A stretch of 64,000 bases of DNA from Diphasiastrum complanatum (Eukaryota; Streptophyta; Lycopodiopsida; Lycopodiales; Lycopodiaceae), in NCBI GenBank assembly GCA_029204225.1, contig CM055095.1:73630753-73694752 (forward strand). The letters run 5' to 3'. Shown piece by piece: positions 11,866 to 25,860 of this stretch. Positions within the stretch are counted from its first letter, which is position 1. Each line of letters opens with the position of its first letter. The position numbers were made by a program, and so were the translations under genes. The notes under the pieces were generated by a model. It saw only the letters and a list, made by a program, of their open reading frames with translations. It ran no database searches and had not been told where the DNA came from.

Positions 11866-14844
11866 AGGTGTAAAGTGACTCTTTGACTTATTCGGTTGAC
11901 TTGCGATAGTTAGTGAATCGTATCTCAAACTTGTGTGTATTTCTACAAGTTCTTCAACCGTGGTAGGTTCTCAAGTAAATAACCAAGTCTAGGACTCTGT
12001 CAAGGATAGTTGAAAGAGATAGCTGGTAACAGAGACAATGGCAACTGGATCAAATGGTTGAAGTGGAATTGAAATTCCAACACTCCCCCTTAATTTCACT
12101 TCAAACATTTATATATTTTTAAATTTAGCATTTTCTTAAGCAAAAGATGTTTTTTCCTAGGCAGAGCCTTGGTAAATATATCAACTAACATATGATTTGT
12201 TGAACAGACATGGTTTAAATATATTTTCTCTCAAACAAAATGAAATTGAATTTCTATATGTTTAGACCTAGAATGAAATCTAGAATTGTAAGTAAATTAA
12301 ATGCAGCTAATGTTGTCGCAATAGATGGTAGTTGGGTTCATTTTTTTGAAATTTAGATCCTGTAGATGAAGCATCAGCCAGATGGCTTTCTTTGTTGCTT
12401 GTGTTGCTGCTACATAGTCGGCTTCAATCGAGGATAATGAGATTGACTTATGTTTTCTACTATTCCAAGAAACTAGTGCAGATGATAGGTAGAAACAACA
12501 TTCAGAAGTAGACTTCATGGTGTCTAAGGCTCCTCCCCAATCCGAATCAGAATAGCCAATAAACATAAAATTGTAGCAAAATTAACAAAATAACAAAGAA
12601 CTTGGTTCTTTGTCGCTTAAATGTATTTCATCGCCCTTTTGAGTGCTTTCCAATTTTGGATTTCTAAATTCGACATGAATTGAGAAAGTGAGCTACTGTA
12701 TATGCGAGATCGGGTCTGGTGCAGACCATTCCATACATCGGGTCTGGTATGGATAGTTCTTTATGTCAAATCTCAGCAGGTGCCAAAGGACACATATATT
12801 TATTGAGTTTAAGTCCTGGATCCATTGGTGAATCAATTGGCTTTTATTCGAGCATTTCGAATTTCTTTAGAATGTTTTACAGATACCGCCATTCGCTTAG
12901 AAAGATAGTCTTCCTGGTTTGTTCATGAAGGATCTGAATATCAAGCAAATAATGAATTGGTCCTAGATCTGTCAAGTTGAATTCTTTAGAACTTGGACCA
13001 TCACATTTGAAACAAACATTTGAGTTAGCAACATTCGAATGAAAGTCAATCTACAAAAGATAATCATTGATTCGTTTGAACTAGACTCTAGGTGTCTGCT
13101 TAAGCCCATAAATAGCTTTATGAATCTTACTGACTCGATCTTTCAGACCTTCGACAATGTAGCCTTTAGGTTGTTGCATGTAGATATCTCCGTGGATGAA
13201 ACCATTCAAAAATGTAGTTTGTACATCCATCTAATGTACTTCAAGGCCTTCAACTACTACAATCATCAACAACGTTCGAATAGATGCAAGTTTGAAAACA
13301 AGACTAAAGGTCTCTATATAGTCGATACCTAGCACTTGTGAGTAGCCTTTGGCTACAAGTCTTGCCTTCCATTTTGAAATCGATCCGTCAAAGTTGTATT
13401 TTTTTTTGAAGATCCACTTGCAATCTATTTTCCTTTTGGTTAGTGGTTCCACAAGAGTCTAAGTCTAGTTGTTGATTAGTGAATCGTATTCATTATCCAT
13501 CGTTGTCTTCACATGTCAGAATCTGCATTCGATAGTGCATCATGAGTGGCTCCTCTACTGTTGTCAAGAAAGCTTGAGGAGTATACCTCTCTAGTGTATG
13601 TGTCACTCGAGTAGATCTTCGAACATTCGATTGTTCATCATGATCTGACTCAGAAGAAGAATGACAAGGTGCAAAAGTGGACGAAATTGAGACCGGGTTG
13701 TCTTCGTTATTGGCAGTCATTGGAACTAGAAATAGTTTCATGTTTCTTCATCTTGAAAGCATGAAATTTGTCTTATAGGAAAACTGTTGGATTTACTCAT
13801 AAATCCCATGTTAATCTTAATGCATTCATATTGCTGCAGTTTTACATGCATTGTTGCACAATCTGCAAAAATATTCAAATGTCGAAGACAGGTATCAACA
13901 CCATAGTCAAACTATCAAGCTAAGTCAAACTATCAAAGTCTATGCAGTATCAACAGATGTTCGACCATTTGATTTGACAAACTGTTGAATCAAACAATCA
14001 AACTCTTGTCACACTCCAGTCAGACTATCAAAGTCTATGCACTATCAACAGATGTTCTCGACCCTGTTAAATCTCTTATTGATTAGTCTGATTTGTCGAA
14101 TAATTTGGTATCGCAATATTCTATATCTATCAATCACACTCTATAATTGTTTGTCTACGAAATCACTTAAGTACTAATAGAGCTCGATAGTTCGTCCTTC
14201 TACTTTGATTTCATTACTATCATATCATCTTTCCTTCTTCCAATAATTACAACATCATTGTCAACAATAGGTGGTCCGCCGACTGTAGCAAGTTGATCAA
14301 TTGTTAGCAATAGGTGGTCCGTCGACTGTAGCAAGTTGATCTAACATGATTAACATGGTCACTAATGGAGGTTGATTCTGACATCTTACAAGAGAAGAAT
14401 TTCTTTTGCAAAAATAGATCAGTGGCTATATTTGGGGTCTCGTATAGGCTTATGGGAGTTTCTCAAGCTTGCTTAGATATTTTGTTGTTACTGATATGAG
14501 ATATTTGCTAATCTTTGAGATTCATGGATATCAATGCGAGAGCTCTACATCTTTGGATTTCCATTTGGCAATAAGATTAGCATCTTGTGGTGGTAGGATT
14601 GAATATCCATCGACCACATCCCATAAGTTTTTCTCCAACAATATCATCTTCATGCCATACTTCCACATGTGAAAGTCATCGCCATTGAATCACTCGATGA
14701 GTTAAATTCCAAAAGATAATTGTTCAGTGTGTCTAGAAAAGAGAATCACTCGATGAGTTAAATTCCAAAAGATAATTGTTTTGTGTGTCTAGAAAAGAGA
14801 ATAATTGGAAATGCTATGACAATCAACACAAGATTTGATGCCAC

Positions 14845-15680
14845 TCTTGAGAAAATGAGAAAGGTGCAAAAGATTGCGACAGCTCAAAGTGTCGAGAGAC
14901 ACTGTTGGGCTATCACGTTCGATAGCGTTGCAGAAGACTTCATGAAAGATAGTACCATATTTAGATCATCTGTCACAATAGAACCAATTGATTAATCGAT
15001 GAGTCTATAGGTGTCTTAGACAACCATAGATATAGAATTCGAAGGCATCAAGGACATCCGTGATTCTACTCTTCGACTTGGTCGATAAGACACACAAGGA
15101 GAATAACGAGCATTTGACTCACGATCAAGAGAGTAAAAATCGCAATAATCATTCACACATTATACATTGATTTGAAGAACACATAGTATATTAAAGATGC
15201 GTGAATGCACATCAAATTGTTGTAAAAAAATCTACTTATCAGTCTACAAGCCTAGACGAACAATCTAGATTTGAACGTTAGTGCTAGGCTGAAACAACAT
15301 GAGTGTCGTTGGTGCGATACTTCTGATCAGATAGATCAGTGCATCTATTGTGTGATCTCACTGAGCATGTGCATCAAACTCTATATATGTGCACGATGTA
15401 CTTACTCTATTACACGTCAACCTTTGGGCTGATCATTTAGTAAAGCGGGTGTGAAGGCCTGATAGTAGTAACAATAGTTCGAGACGTTAGTTTTGCCGTT
15501 AGGTTCAAATATCTTTCGAATAGTAAATAGTCGACAGTTGGATTGTCAATGAATTGTTGAGTCGTGAGACTGTCAATGAGTCGCTAGTTTTGCTGTTAGG
15601 TTCGAACGTCTTCCGAATAGTAAACAGTCGATAGTTCAACTGTCGACTAATTGTCGAGTCATGAGACTATCGGCTATTGA
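14845..15680 (-). repeat. LTR-like repeat, copy 2
   Basis: Diverged second copy of the repeat at 11,150-11,865, lying between the RT and integrase pieces. It is preceded at about 14,685-14,800 by a tandem duplication of about 58 bp containing cactcgatgagttaaattcc. It may be a solo LTR or a rearranged end. Confidence 0.6.
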
Positions 15681-15893
15681 AGTATTGTGTGGAGGCTTAT
15701 GATCCCACATTATCCAAAGTTAATGTTTTATATTGTAAAAAATTTCAATTTTTTGTGTCATTCTTTTTTTTTTAAGTGTGTCCACCCCGGACGCCCTGGG
15801 TCCACTTCTATATATACACACAATAAATAAGTGAATAAATAAATGATGGCCACATATTAACCAGCAAGCATGATGAACAGGAAGATTATGGAC

Positions 15894-16145
15894 AAGAAGC
15901 AAATGTGGCGCATGTCTATGGTGGTTGGAGCCATCATAGTGATTCTTTCAGTATTCGGAGTTGGATGTGCGAAGGCCAGGGAAAAGCACCCCACCGGCGA
16001 GGTCAAACCTGGATTAAAAGAGCTCTTAAGAAATTTGCTAACATATGTGTTTCACAACCACATGCATCTATATGCCACGGCTAAAAGCTTGCTTGTGATT
16101 TTTGTATTGGAAAGTTTGGCTTGGACATCCTTTTTGGATATATAG
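15894..16145 (+). CDS. Small ORF with predicted signal peptide or membrane anchor
   Basis: From the third in-frame Met (MDKKQMWRMS) the peptide has a basic start, a hydrophobic core (MVVGAIIVILSVFGVGC) and a charged mature part KAREKHPTGEVKPGLK, then a second hydrophobic stretch. That is the layout of a small secreted or membrane peptide, or of a first exon. I recognise no family. The setting is repeat-rich and no promoter is clear, so this may be chance. Confidence 0.3.
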   Translation, partial: KKQMWRMSMVVGAIIVILSVFGVGCAKAREKHPTGEVKPGLKELLRNLLTYVFHNHMHLYATAKSLLVIFVLESLAWTSFLDI

Positions 16146-18200
16146 CAGACTGTATTCTTGGACTACACTACATATCTATGGCTATGTAACACTATGATGG
16201 AATTTATTATCCCTTGAATTTCGAGGACTCGAAGCTTAATTAAGATACAATTCTGAAGATGGTCTTACTACGTCATATTATTTTTTCCACAAGAATTCTA
16301 GAGTATTTCTTGAAAGACTACTCTTTTGATTCACTTTACTTTGTTTCTAGCATGTGTCAGATCCTAATGAATGACATGGAACAACTAAATAGTAACTACT
16401 CAAGTTTAATACGTGTTGTAAACAATAGACGTTGCATTCTCTTTGGTGTGAATATAAACAATCACGACGACATAACCATTTGTTCTTTCTCTTTCGAGAC
16501 TAGTTTCTGGAAGTTAATCTGGAGTGTGTAACCATGATTCTTCATAAGAACGTGAGGTTGAATCTTTATCAATATATATTGAAAATTCAAAAGCATATGC
16601 ATACATGGTGTCTCTTGTTTTCAGCATTAAGCTGACATATGCTTGTTGAAAATTCTTAGAAAGACAAACCCTTGAAATTAAATCCACCTGAAAGTAGAAA
16701 TTGAATTTGTATTTGTTTCTTGATTTACCCCAACCAAGTGCCAATATATGAACACTACATTTACATATAAATGTGATGGATGATTGATTTTGCTTAGCTC
16801 AAGGAAAAGGATACATGGTTGGTAGTTGGACTTTAGAAGAAAAATTTGAATTTATTGTATTTTATTTCATTTCATGAGGTCTCTCTAGACTATTTTCATA
16901 TTTTATCACATATTCTAATGAGAGTAAATTGTAAAAAAAATTGTCAGCTTTGGAAAAGATTTGCATGGAAGGCTACTTTAATTTGCCTTGTTGAAGACCT
17001 TTAAATAGTGGAAAGATCTTGATTCCTTGAGACATTATGCCTCGAATCCATGTTTGTTGGAAAGCATGAACATAAGACAACGTAAAACACTGGATGGCAT
17101 TCAAAACATATTATGAAAAGTGAAAATGATATCACCTACTTTCTTGGCAAATTATGAAATTGTATACAACTTGAAAATGAACTCACCTAGAGGTTTTAAA
17201 ATGTTGTGCTCCAAAACGGCGTTTCGATGCAACTTAGATCAATACATGAAACCATTTTAGCAAGCGTGGCCATGAGTTTTAGCAAGTATGACCATGAGTT
17301 TATTTGACTTTTATTTTTATTGTTGAACATAATTTTGAGGGGAGGGAGCTTTTAGTGGTATGTTTCAAGTGGTTGCTCATGATTAATTATTTAGCCACTA
17401 TGTACAAACATATGTTGTGTACCTTACTAGTTTTGTCTATGATTGCTTACTAGGTAGATCAATTAGAAATTTTGATTGCAATTGCACAAGATGGAATGAA
17501 ATTTATTATTTTTGAATATTTCAAATCTATTTTTATCAAAATCAAAATACAACATGATATGAATTGCACACAATTTCATGTGTTTTATAATTTCTTATAT
17601 TAAATTATTCCATAAATCATTTGATATATTGATTTGATATAAAATCTTACAATTTGGACCAAATGTTTATTTATACAATAACAAAATTCTTTTGATAACT
17701 AATTAATCTTGTTTTCAATTGATAGTCAAAATAAGAAACGTTTTAGTTTGAATACTTGAAATATAGCTAAAATAATAGATTAACATTTTAATATACTTCA
17801 AAGAATCATTCAACAAAAGTCGACCAAGACAATAAAATATTCATCATTTTGTGATTTTTACACAAGCTCTTGACATACATTGAAATACTTATAATTGTGT
17901 ATATATTTTCTTACAATTGTCAATTACAATATGTAGAAGAAATCTAGAATAGCTTATATCTCGATAAGCTATTAAATGTATGTCAAGTTTACAAAGCATT
18001 TAAGATTAAGTCTGGTGTCACTTGACGAGCCTAACTCAATAGAATAAACTACACCATGATTACTAAAAACTCACATCAGTAAGTAAATTGTGAATAAATA
18101 GTTATTATGCAATTGTTAATGACAGAATTTTGTTAAGCTAAGCTTACACTAATACCTTGTCAATTATAGCATTCTCAAATTGTATTGGACAAATTTCCAA
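16146..18200. other. AT-rich region, no gene seen
   Basis: About 2 kb of AT-rich DNA with no convincing coding frame, RNA gene or recognisable repeat end. Confidence 0.4.
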
Positions 18201-19694
18201 GACTAAAATACATGTTCTCTAGAAAATTGAACCTTAACTTACATGTAAATGTCTATGAGGTTGGCCTTCATTTCTAGTTTTCAGATAAGAGAGAATGTGT
18301 ACATAACAAAGACAGCCAAACACTCGAAGGTGTTTTGGCTCGGTTTGTAGCCATAGAAAGCTTTGAAAGGAGTCTTTGAGTCGACTACTTTGGTACTCGA
18401 ATAGTTCTGTAGATAACAAGCTCTTGAAACAACTTCAGCCCAAAAATTCTTGGTGAGCTGAGCGTTTGACATCATTGATCGTGTTGGATTGAGTAATGTT
18501 CGGTTCTTCCTTTCGACTACTCCATTCTGCTGTGGTGTGTAGCTAGTGGTGAACTGATGATGAATGTCGAATGATGCTAGATAGTCGTACATTTTGTCTA
18601 ACATGAACTCTCCACCACTGTCTGTATTCGTGTTCTTGAGTCGTTGACCAGTCTGTCTCTCAACAAACTGTTTGAAATCTTAAAAACAGTTGCATGCCTC
18701 ATACTTGTTCTTTATGAACAAAATGCTGGTAAATCTCGAATAATCATCGATAAAAGTGACAAAATATAGTGCTGAACCCAGAGAGGGAGTACTCATAGGG
18801 CCACACAGATCACTATGTATCAATTCTAGAATGGACTTAGCTCTAGTGGCTTGTCCCTTTGGGAATCTTGATCTAGGCTATTTGCCTAGTAGGCACATCT
18901 CAAGACATGTCGAATGTCAGTGTGGAGGCAACATTGAAGTTTAAATCCTTGACCATATTATTATGATGCATATACAAGATTCATCTCATGTTTAAGTGTC
19001 CTAATCTTCGATGCCATAATTGGGCATTTGAAGTACTCATATTAGTAGAAAGTGCATATTCGTGACCTAGAATCTACAAATTACCTTCTTTATTTGCAGG
19101 GAAATCAGAATCCAATCAAATGCACTTGTGCTCTTCATTTGAGATGGAGTTTTGGTGTAGATTTTGTTGTGAGAAAAAAAAGACGTTTACGTAGGTGTTT
19201 CAAAAGATATAGAGTTCTTCCAGTGTACATGTGTAGTTGTAAGATTGCATTTGATAACACGTCTTCGGAGACATTAGCATTGATTAGTATGTGGAGAGCT
19301 GAGTTAACTAATTTGTAGAGGAGGGAGATTGTGATGCATTATAACACCCAGTCTACAGGAGACATTGCAATGAGCAATAGAACATTGAGTGCATGGGCTT
19401 CTAAGAAATATGGCTTTCTTGTATCAAAGATGACAATCTCTATTTACCATGACATGCAAATACTTAAACATCAATGGAAGAGCATGCATACACATTTGAC
19501 ATGGATTCCTATGACATGCAAATGGTACTAGACAACCATTCATACACATGCATATCAAATTCATAAGCATACCATAGATTGATTGTCATTCCATACACAT
19601 GCATAAGCTTAGGACACCAAATTTACAAGCATGCATGAATATAAACTAATGAAACGAACATGCAACAGGTTTTGGTTATGGTTTTAGAAGTGGA

Positions 19695-19755
19695 TAGAAG
19701 TGAGAGAGAGAGAGAGAGAGTGTGTGTGAGAGTGTGTGTGAGAGAGAGTGTGTTG
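19695..19755. repeat. GA/GT microsatellite
   Basis: Compound run of (GA)n and (GTGT) units. No gene around it is recognised between about 18.96 and 20.7 kb. Confidence 0.8.
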
Positions 19756-20719
19756 GTGTTTCCAAAATCTTTCCACCAATCCAAGTTGGGCATAACCTTC
19801 TTATGCCATAGTTCCAAGCTTCCTTCTCCAAGAACCTACACACAAAGAAACAAAAGCAAAAGGAAAGCTAGAATGAAAAGGGATGAATGGGCAAGGAGGG
19901 GGGCAAGTTCCTCTTCTTATAGGAAGTGGTGAGGCTTGGGGAAGTGGATGAGGTGCCGTATACAAGTGTGAGAGGTGTAAGGGGGACTCTAGGTGAAGTA
20001 AGGGGTAAGTAGAGTGAGGAGGTGAGGTGTATAGGTGTGAGAGGGTTGTCATGGACTTGTAAATGAGAAAGTGAGAGATTGGGAGGGCACATTTTCTTAG
20101 GTGTACCATGGCTCTTGGCCCTGTGGCAAAGTAGGTAAGTTACATATTGACATGCATGAAAGGTAGATAGCCTAACATTTAATGTTAGCCACTTTCGAGT
20201 TGTATTTTCTTGGTTACAACATTGGGATTTCACCCAAGTGCATTTATTCTATGGTAGAAGGTTAGTATATGTCCATCTTATCTTGCATAATATCCATCAA
20301 TTTCTAGGCCCTTTTCCTAGGGGTTGCCCATCCCCAATCATAGTGGAGAGAGTCACAAAGGGTGATCAGTCCTCTCGTTTCTTCTCCAAATCTTTATAGA
20401 CTCGATTGAGCCTTCTTTATAGACTTTGGAAAAAGCCTTCTTCTGGTACCATCTTTAGCTTAAATAAGCTTTTCATTCTTCAGGCACTCATTTAAGTACC
20501 TGCACATACCCTTGAAGAAAAAGTTAGGTGTCATAACATACCATTTAAAATAAATGGCTCATCATAAGATTCTACTTGTAGAACCTGCACATCAAACTAT
20601 TAGCATTTATCTACAGTTTTTCATCTCTTGTCTCTAGGTACTGATACCTGCACAAGCATTTCATAAGTTAGAGTAACAAGCTCGTTTCATACAAAAAATA
20701 ATGGAAGATAGGATAGCCT

Positions 20720-21865
20720 TTATTCATTGGGCAATTTGTCTATACAATTTACACTAGTACATGCTGATACTTCTCTCAAAAGATCATTGCTTACATTCAT
20801 CTTCACACAATGAAGTGCTAGTCTAGATTTCTTCTTGTATTTGATCAAATCATGTGCACCTAGAGGTTCATCTTCATCATCAATCAAGAACTCATAAAGG
20901 TCTTGGAGCACCATTAGTGACTCCATCCTAACCTTCCAAATAGAATAATTTGTAGAATTCAATCTCTCCCTAACTTCTAGAAGGTATGCTCCAATAGATC
21001 CACAAGAAATAGATTTGATTGAACTTGAAACTCACAAAGGTTTCACACTTGCAGTGTTTCACTCAAATTTTATTTATAATCCAAAAAATGGACTTGTAAT
21101 CACAGTTTTGTCACTCCCTCACAAAGTTGGAATGAAGATAAGATGATGTGAAATCTACTTTCAAACAAATCCTATCAATTTTGGCTATTTTTGGACAAAA
21201 AATGACTTAATCTCTCTCACACACTTTGTACCTTCAAGACCTATAAAACAAGTTTAGAGGACCTGACTTCGGCCTAGATTAATTAGATCTCATGAAACAA
21301 ATCCAAATCTAATTAAAGGCACCTGATCTTGGTAGCTTTTCCTAGAATTTCCACCAAAAATTACATCAAAAGCTCTCAAATTGAATTTATGGTGACCAAA
21401 TGAATATGGTGCATTAAATGAAGGTTCAGAAGTGCCCAAACATGGGAATAGTACGGATTTTGAACCCTTTCAACTTTGAGATCAAATTCCCTCACCAAAA
21501 CTTGGCTTCTAGCTCGCCCTCACAAGACTAGTTTTTAGCACCAAAAACTGCTAAGAATGGATTTGAATTGATCTATGATCAAAGCTCTTGTACTTGGCTC
21601 TGATACCATGTGAAAGTACAGTACTTTTTAGACCATAAATGGATCTTAGAAGATCCACAAGAGTGATTATGTACTTGCTTAATCAATGCATAAAAAAACT
21701 AGACAACAAATCCTGATCTAGATTGGCATTGGACACACAACAAGCATTGATAATCTAAAACAGAAAGCATAGAGGAGCAAACTCGAGATTGCTAATGAGC
21801 CCCAAAAATAATCTACCTTCTCACTAGGGGAGCTTGGAATACATAGCAAAAGTGACTTCCTTTGT
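20720..21865 (-). mobile_element. Ty1/copia 5' end relic: LTR edge, primer site and gag start
   Basis: On the minus strand: a partial LTR (from about 21,865 down to 21,609), a primer-binding site reading tggtatcagagcc (21,608-21,596, initiator-Met tRNA type), a leader, and a gag start with NYSIWKVRMESLMVLQDLYE (about 20,962-20,720). The gag start is close to that of the young element at 49.7 kb, so both belong to one family. This copy is broken and only its 5' end is present. Confidence 0.75.
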
Positions 21866-22540
21866 GGCGTTAGGTGGATTTCTAGCATGTAATCTTAGTG
21901 TCATTGTACATACGCAGAGATTGAGCTATCAATAGAGAGAAGAGAGCTAGTTCCTATAGTAGTCTGTGCATTCCTTACTCTGTTATCTGTTACAGTTGTA
22001 TTTCTTATCAATTGAGCGAACACACTCTGAGTTAGTTTGTAACCGATTGTGTAGACATATGTGCGGCATTTACTCTTCACTTGTACTGAATTCCAGAATC
22101 TCTAACTTGGTTTTGCAGGCGCTATCTGTGAGCAACACTTCTAACTAATGTGTGCAGGGAATTAGCCGAAAAAATAATTTTGAATGGGCTATGTGTTCAA
22201 ATAAAGAATTTAATTGATGTTTTGTTTTGTTTGCTTGTTGTGATAAGAACTAGTTCTTTGTGATTGTTAAGAGGGATTGAAAGCCGAATAGATTCTGTTT
22301 GAAGGATCTGTTTGTCTGTTGCTATCAGATTAATTGCTTACTGCATTCCTAAGAGTCTGAAAGATAACGTACCCTTCTATACCTTCAGACCTTGACCAAA
22401 TCGTTTCATGGTTGGTGTTTATGGATGCCAATTCACTCAATATCTTTGGATAACCAAACTTGTCATTGTAATACTCTGTCTTGAATATTACATTCACAAT
22501 CTGTCCATCACCCTTTGTACACTCATCGATATGAAAGAGG

Positions 22541-22700
<160 letters not shown>

Positions 22701-22774
22701 AAACGATTAAACCTTTTATACTACTTAATTCATTGATTTTGTGGAAATCTATAACGACTAGGCTACCACATAAC

Positions 22775-23348
22775 TTGGCGCCATTGTTGAAGAGACGAAT
22801 TTTCATCTTTCCATGATTTTTAAGTGTACTAAGTCCGCTGAATATTATTCATGTAATGTATGCCACGAGATCAGCCACGTACAACTATTGAACAGAAACG
22901 TTTAGAACGAGCACAACGATTTGAAGCTTATAGAAAGACACGCGACTTATATTTTCAGAATCTACGAAATTCACCAATAAGGGTAAGACTAAGTCCTGAA
23001 GCATTTGATAATCTTTACAATACTTCCGTAGCACCTGTAAATACATTTGAGCGAGAGCTTGCCAACTCATCAAATCCATCTGAATCTTCATCTTCGGAAC
23101 ATAGATCTGATTCTAGTTCTGAATCTGAATCTAACCAAGGTCGTGAACCATCTTTGAAAACTACATCTACACCATCTGAACATAGTTCCGAGTCATCTGA
23201 TCCACCAGATCTGTTACCTGACCCACCACTTGATAATATGGAGAATCCAGCACCACCCACATCTACCAAGATTAGATATGACTTCTTCAAAGGGTCATCA
23301 TCTGATGATGCAGATAGCTATTTAACTGAGGTATATGGCTCTGAGTGA
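22775..23348 (+). mobile_element. Ty3/gypsy-like leader and gag start
   Basis: A primer-site-like ttggcgccattgttga at about 22,775 resembles the tRNA-Asp-type site of Athila-like elements. It is followed at 22,860 by an open frame of about 160 residues. That frame has a basic start, a Ser/Glu-rich middle (SSSSEHRSDSSSESES) and IRYDFFKGSSSDDADSYL, which resembles the start of a gypsy capsid-like gag domain. No pol is seen after it. A partial, broken fossil. Confidence 0.55.
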
Positions 23349-25860
23349 CTCCCTCTAGGCTTTCCCATGATCTCACCACCTGAGAATCTGCACCATGGAA
23401 ATTCCAACACCTGTGCCAAGCCTAGACTCCTGCAAATACACCCAAATGCGTGAAAGCTATAAATAGCTTATCCGCATCCATGATGGTAGATGCCTCCCCA
23501 TCGATGCCAATGCCAATGACTGGCCCCCTACTGTAATGCCAACCTGTACTACCAAATGAGCACACCATGAAGTCCTCGCCATCAATGTCCCCTACAGTAG
23601 ATCACTAGCAAAACACCCATCATAGTGTTTGCCCTCCAATCACAGCCCGTGCGATCTCCATCAGTTCTCCAACCTAGAGCTGGCTTCCAAAGCTTCACGC
23701 TTTGTCCATTTGCGTTTGCAGCTTTCTGATTCCATCATGAATCCCACTTGTAAGTCATGTCCATGCCAATGACTCAAGTCCAATATGAAATAGCTGCCCC
23801 CTGATGATCATCCCATGTCATCTTGCAGTGCTATCCCTACCAGGTATTCCAATGCCATCTCTGATTACAAAGATCTGAGCATCTACCATGTAGTGCCCAC
23901 CTGTATTCCACCAAGCTAGCTCCAAGCTGCTCTTGTGAATGGTTCCAAACCACTCTCTGAGAATACATTGAGATGTAAACTCCAAAGCCACCATCAACTC
24001 CCTCACATGACTGTGCATACCAATATCCCTCCAACTGACCTTGTGAGATCTTCCACGACCCAAAACAAACGATCTGCACCCTGTCATCACTGAAATCTGC
24101 ATCCCTAATGCAAAATCCTGATATGCAAATTGACTTGACTTATCCAAACTGGCAGTTGAAGTGTATCTCTTCGATGACAAACCTGATACACTGCTCCACA
24201 ACTACAATGACTTGATCAAAATTGACTTACCGACTGCAAAACTACAAATCATCACACTCACCACTCACCAAGAGCATCCAAAGTGTGATTATTGACCCGT
24301 TCTTCATCCTCTGCGTGTCCCACACACAGCTCGTCCAATGCAAGTCTGCTATCTTGCCCAATGGCTTCCAACTGGCACCACCTCGCACTTCCATCACCCG
24401 TGACCACCAATATGTGTGTACCTCCAAGCTAGCCCATATTTCCCTCCGAACGAAAAATTTCCAAGCTACAGATGCGTGTGTCAATGCAGCTATCACTTGA
24501 CTCAACAATGCCACTGTCGATCATACCTGTGAGCGCGTTCCCCCCAAAACGCCACCTAACATTGGTCGGTTCTAGCTCCAAAAGTTGAACGTGATCACAA
24601 AAATTTTTCACTTATAACTGACATACCATGCCTACCTCTCACCTGTGATTGCTTGCCCTCTCAAAATTGTCACCAATGATGAGTAGTCACGCCGCCAAAC
24701 TGCACTTCCGTCACCAAAACTAGCTTTCTCCACACAATTCCGCTACCATTCGCCCCCATACTACATTTACCGCCTCCAAACGCCTTGTTACCCTGTCATG
24801 AGTAAGTAATAATGATTTCGAAGTGATAATCCCACATTGTACCACCCTGTAGCAGGTTTCACCAGCCAAAAATTGCCCCAAATTTGGCCCTACGGTACCC
24901 AAATAGACCTACCTCACAGAGGTCGCCCTACCTCAAGGCATCTGATGCAATTTACACCTCCTTGTTTGGTATCCAATTGACTGCAAACAGTCTGTTTTCC
25001 TGAGAAATCTGCATATAGCTCATAGAAATGGAAAATTCCTCAATTTCTCAGTTTCTCACCAAATCTGACCCTATAAATTTCTATGGCTCTCTTTGTCACT
25101 GCTCTTTGCATAGTCATGCAAGTCGGCCCGTTGCGCCAAACGGCTATCTACACAATGAATTATGAGGCCACCATCGATGATTTTCCCGAAACCACCGAAA
25201 CTGCAAGTTTTTCTGTGAATTCTCCCCGGAATTCACCTACGATGATCGTTCTGATCTTCCCCGAAGTTCCGATTGAAGAAACTTTGTTGTCTCCTACCAT
25301 CCGAACTGCCGATACCCCGTATGGAGTCTTCTCTCTTGAGATGCTTTGAGTGCTATTTCTTCTGGTGAAAGACACTATCCCATAGCTCCACCGGATCGTG
25401 CATACCTACAACACCCTGACGCTCTTATACCAAGTTGAAATTTCGATAGAATCTAGTGCAGTATGCAGATCACATCACACAATCACCATAGCCACTCCAC
25501 ACAAGCTCTCATAGATGGCACAACAAAAGTTATTAGATTACAAAGAAACACTATACATATAGAGTATTCACAAACTGCATGAAAAGGCAGGTGTCCTAAA
25601 ATTGGCCTACCACCTATCAAACTAAGGTCGGGCCCAATATGGCCAAATTCGACCGACAAACTTGGGACATGCCCCCAAGTATAGCAAGTACTGTAAATAA
25701 CTTTGTACATGCTAATTCTTCCTATGTGTGGCTACTCGGCTAACCCAAGTATCCGGCTACGGGATCAGTGCCCGATCAATATATCTAAACGGGTCACGTC
25801 CCGATCACAACCGTATACAGTAAACCAAATAAACTGTACAGTAATTACATCATCACATTT
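23349..25860. other. Unassigned repeat-like DNA
   Basis: Moderately GC-rich DNA with short open frames on both strands and no domain I recognise. It may be the remainder of the gypsy-like element that starts at 22.8 kb, much decayed. Confidence 0.3.

Larger units (their letters stand above)
11150..18960 (-). mobile_element. Broken Ty1/copia element(s), minus strand
   Basis: Reading on the minus strand: integrase with the TPQQNGVVERKNR block (about 18.6-18.2 kb), reverse transcriptase start with CKWIFKKKYNFDGSISKWK (about 13.45-13.2 kb), RNase H with YSDSDWGG (about 12.57-12.3 kb), then a polypurine tract and an LTR start (tgttggaatttc on the minus strand) near 12,080. Pieces are separated by unrelated DNA and a second LTR-like copy, so this is an old, rearranged fossil with many breaks and probably more than one insertion. 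Confidence 0.8.

Noticed and set aside
23818-24201. Minus-strand open frame of 127 codons as a host gene
   Set aside because: No domain, no splice or start context, and it lies in unassigned repeat-like DNA.
25083-25349. Plus-strand open frame of 88 codons
   Set aside because: No recognisable domain; isolated among retroelement relics.
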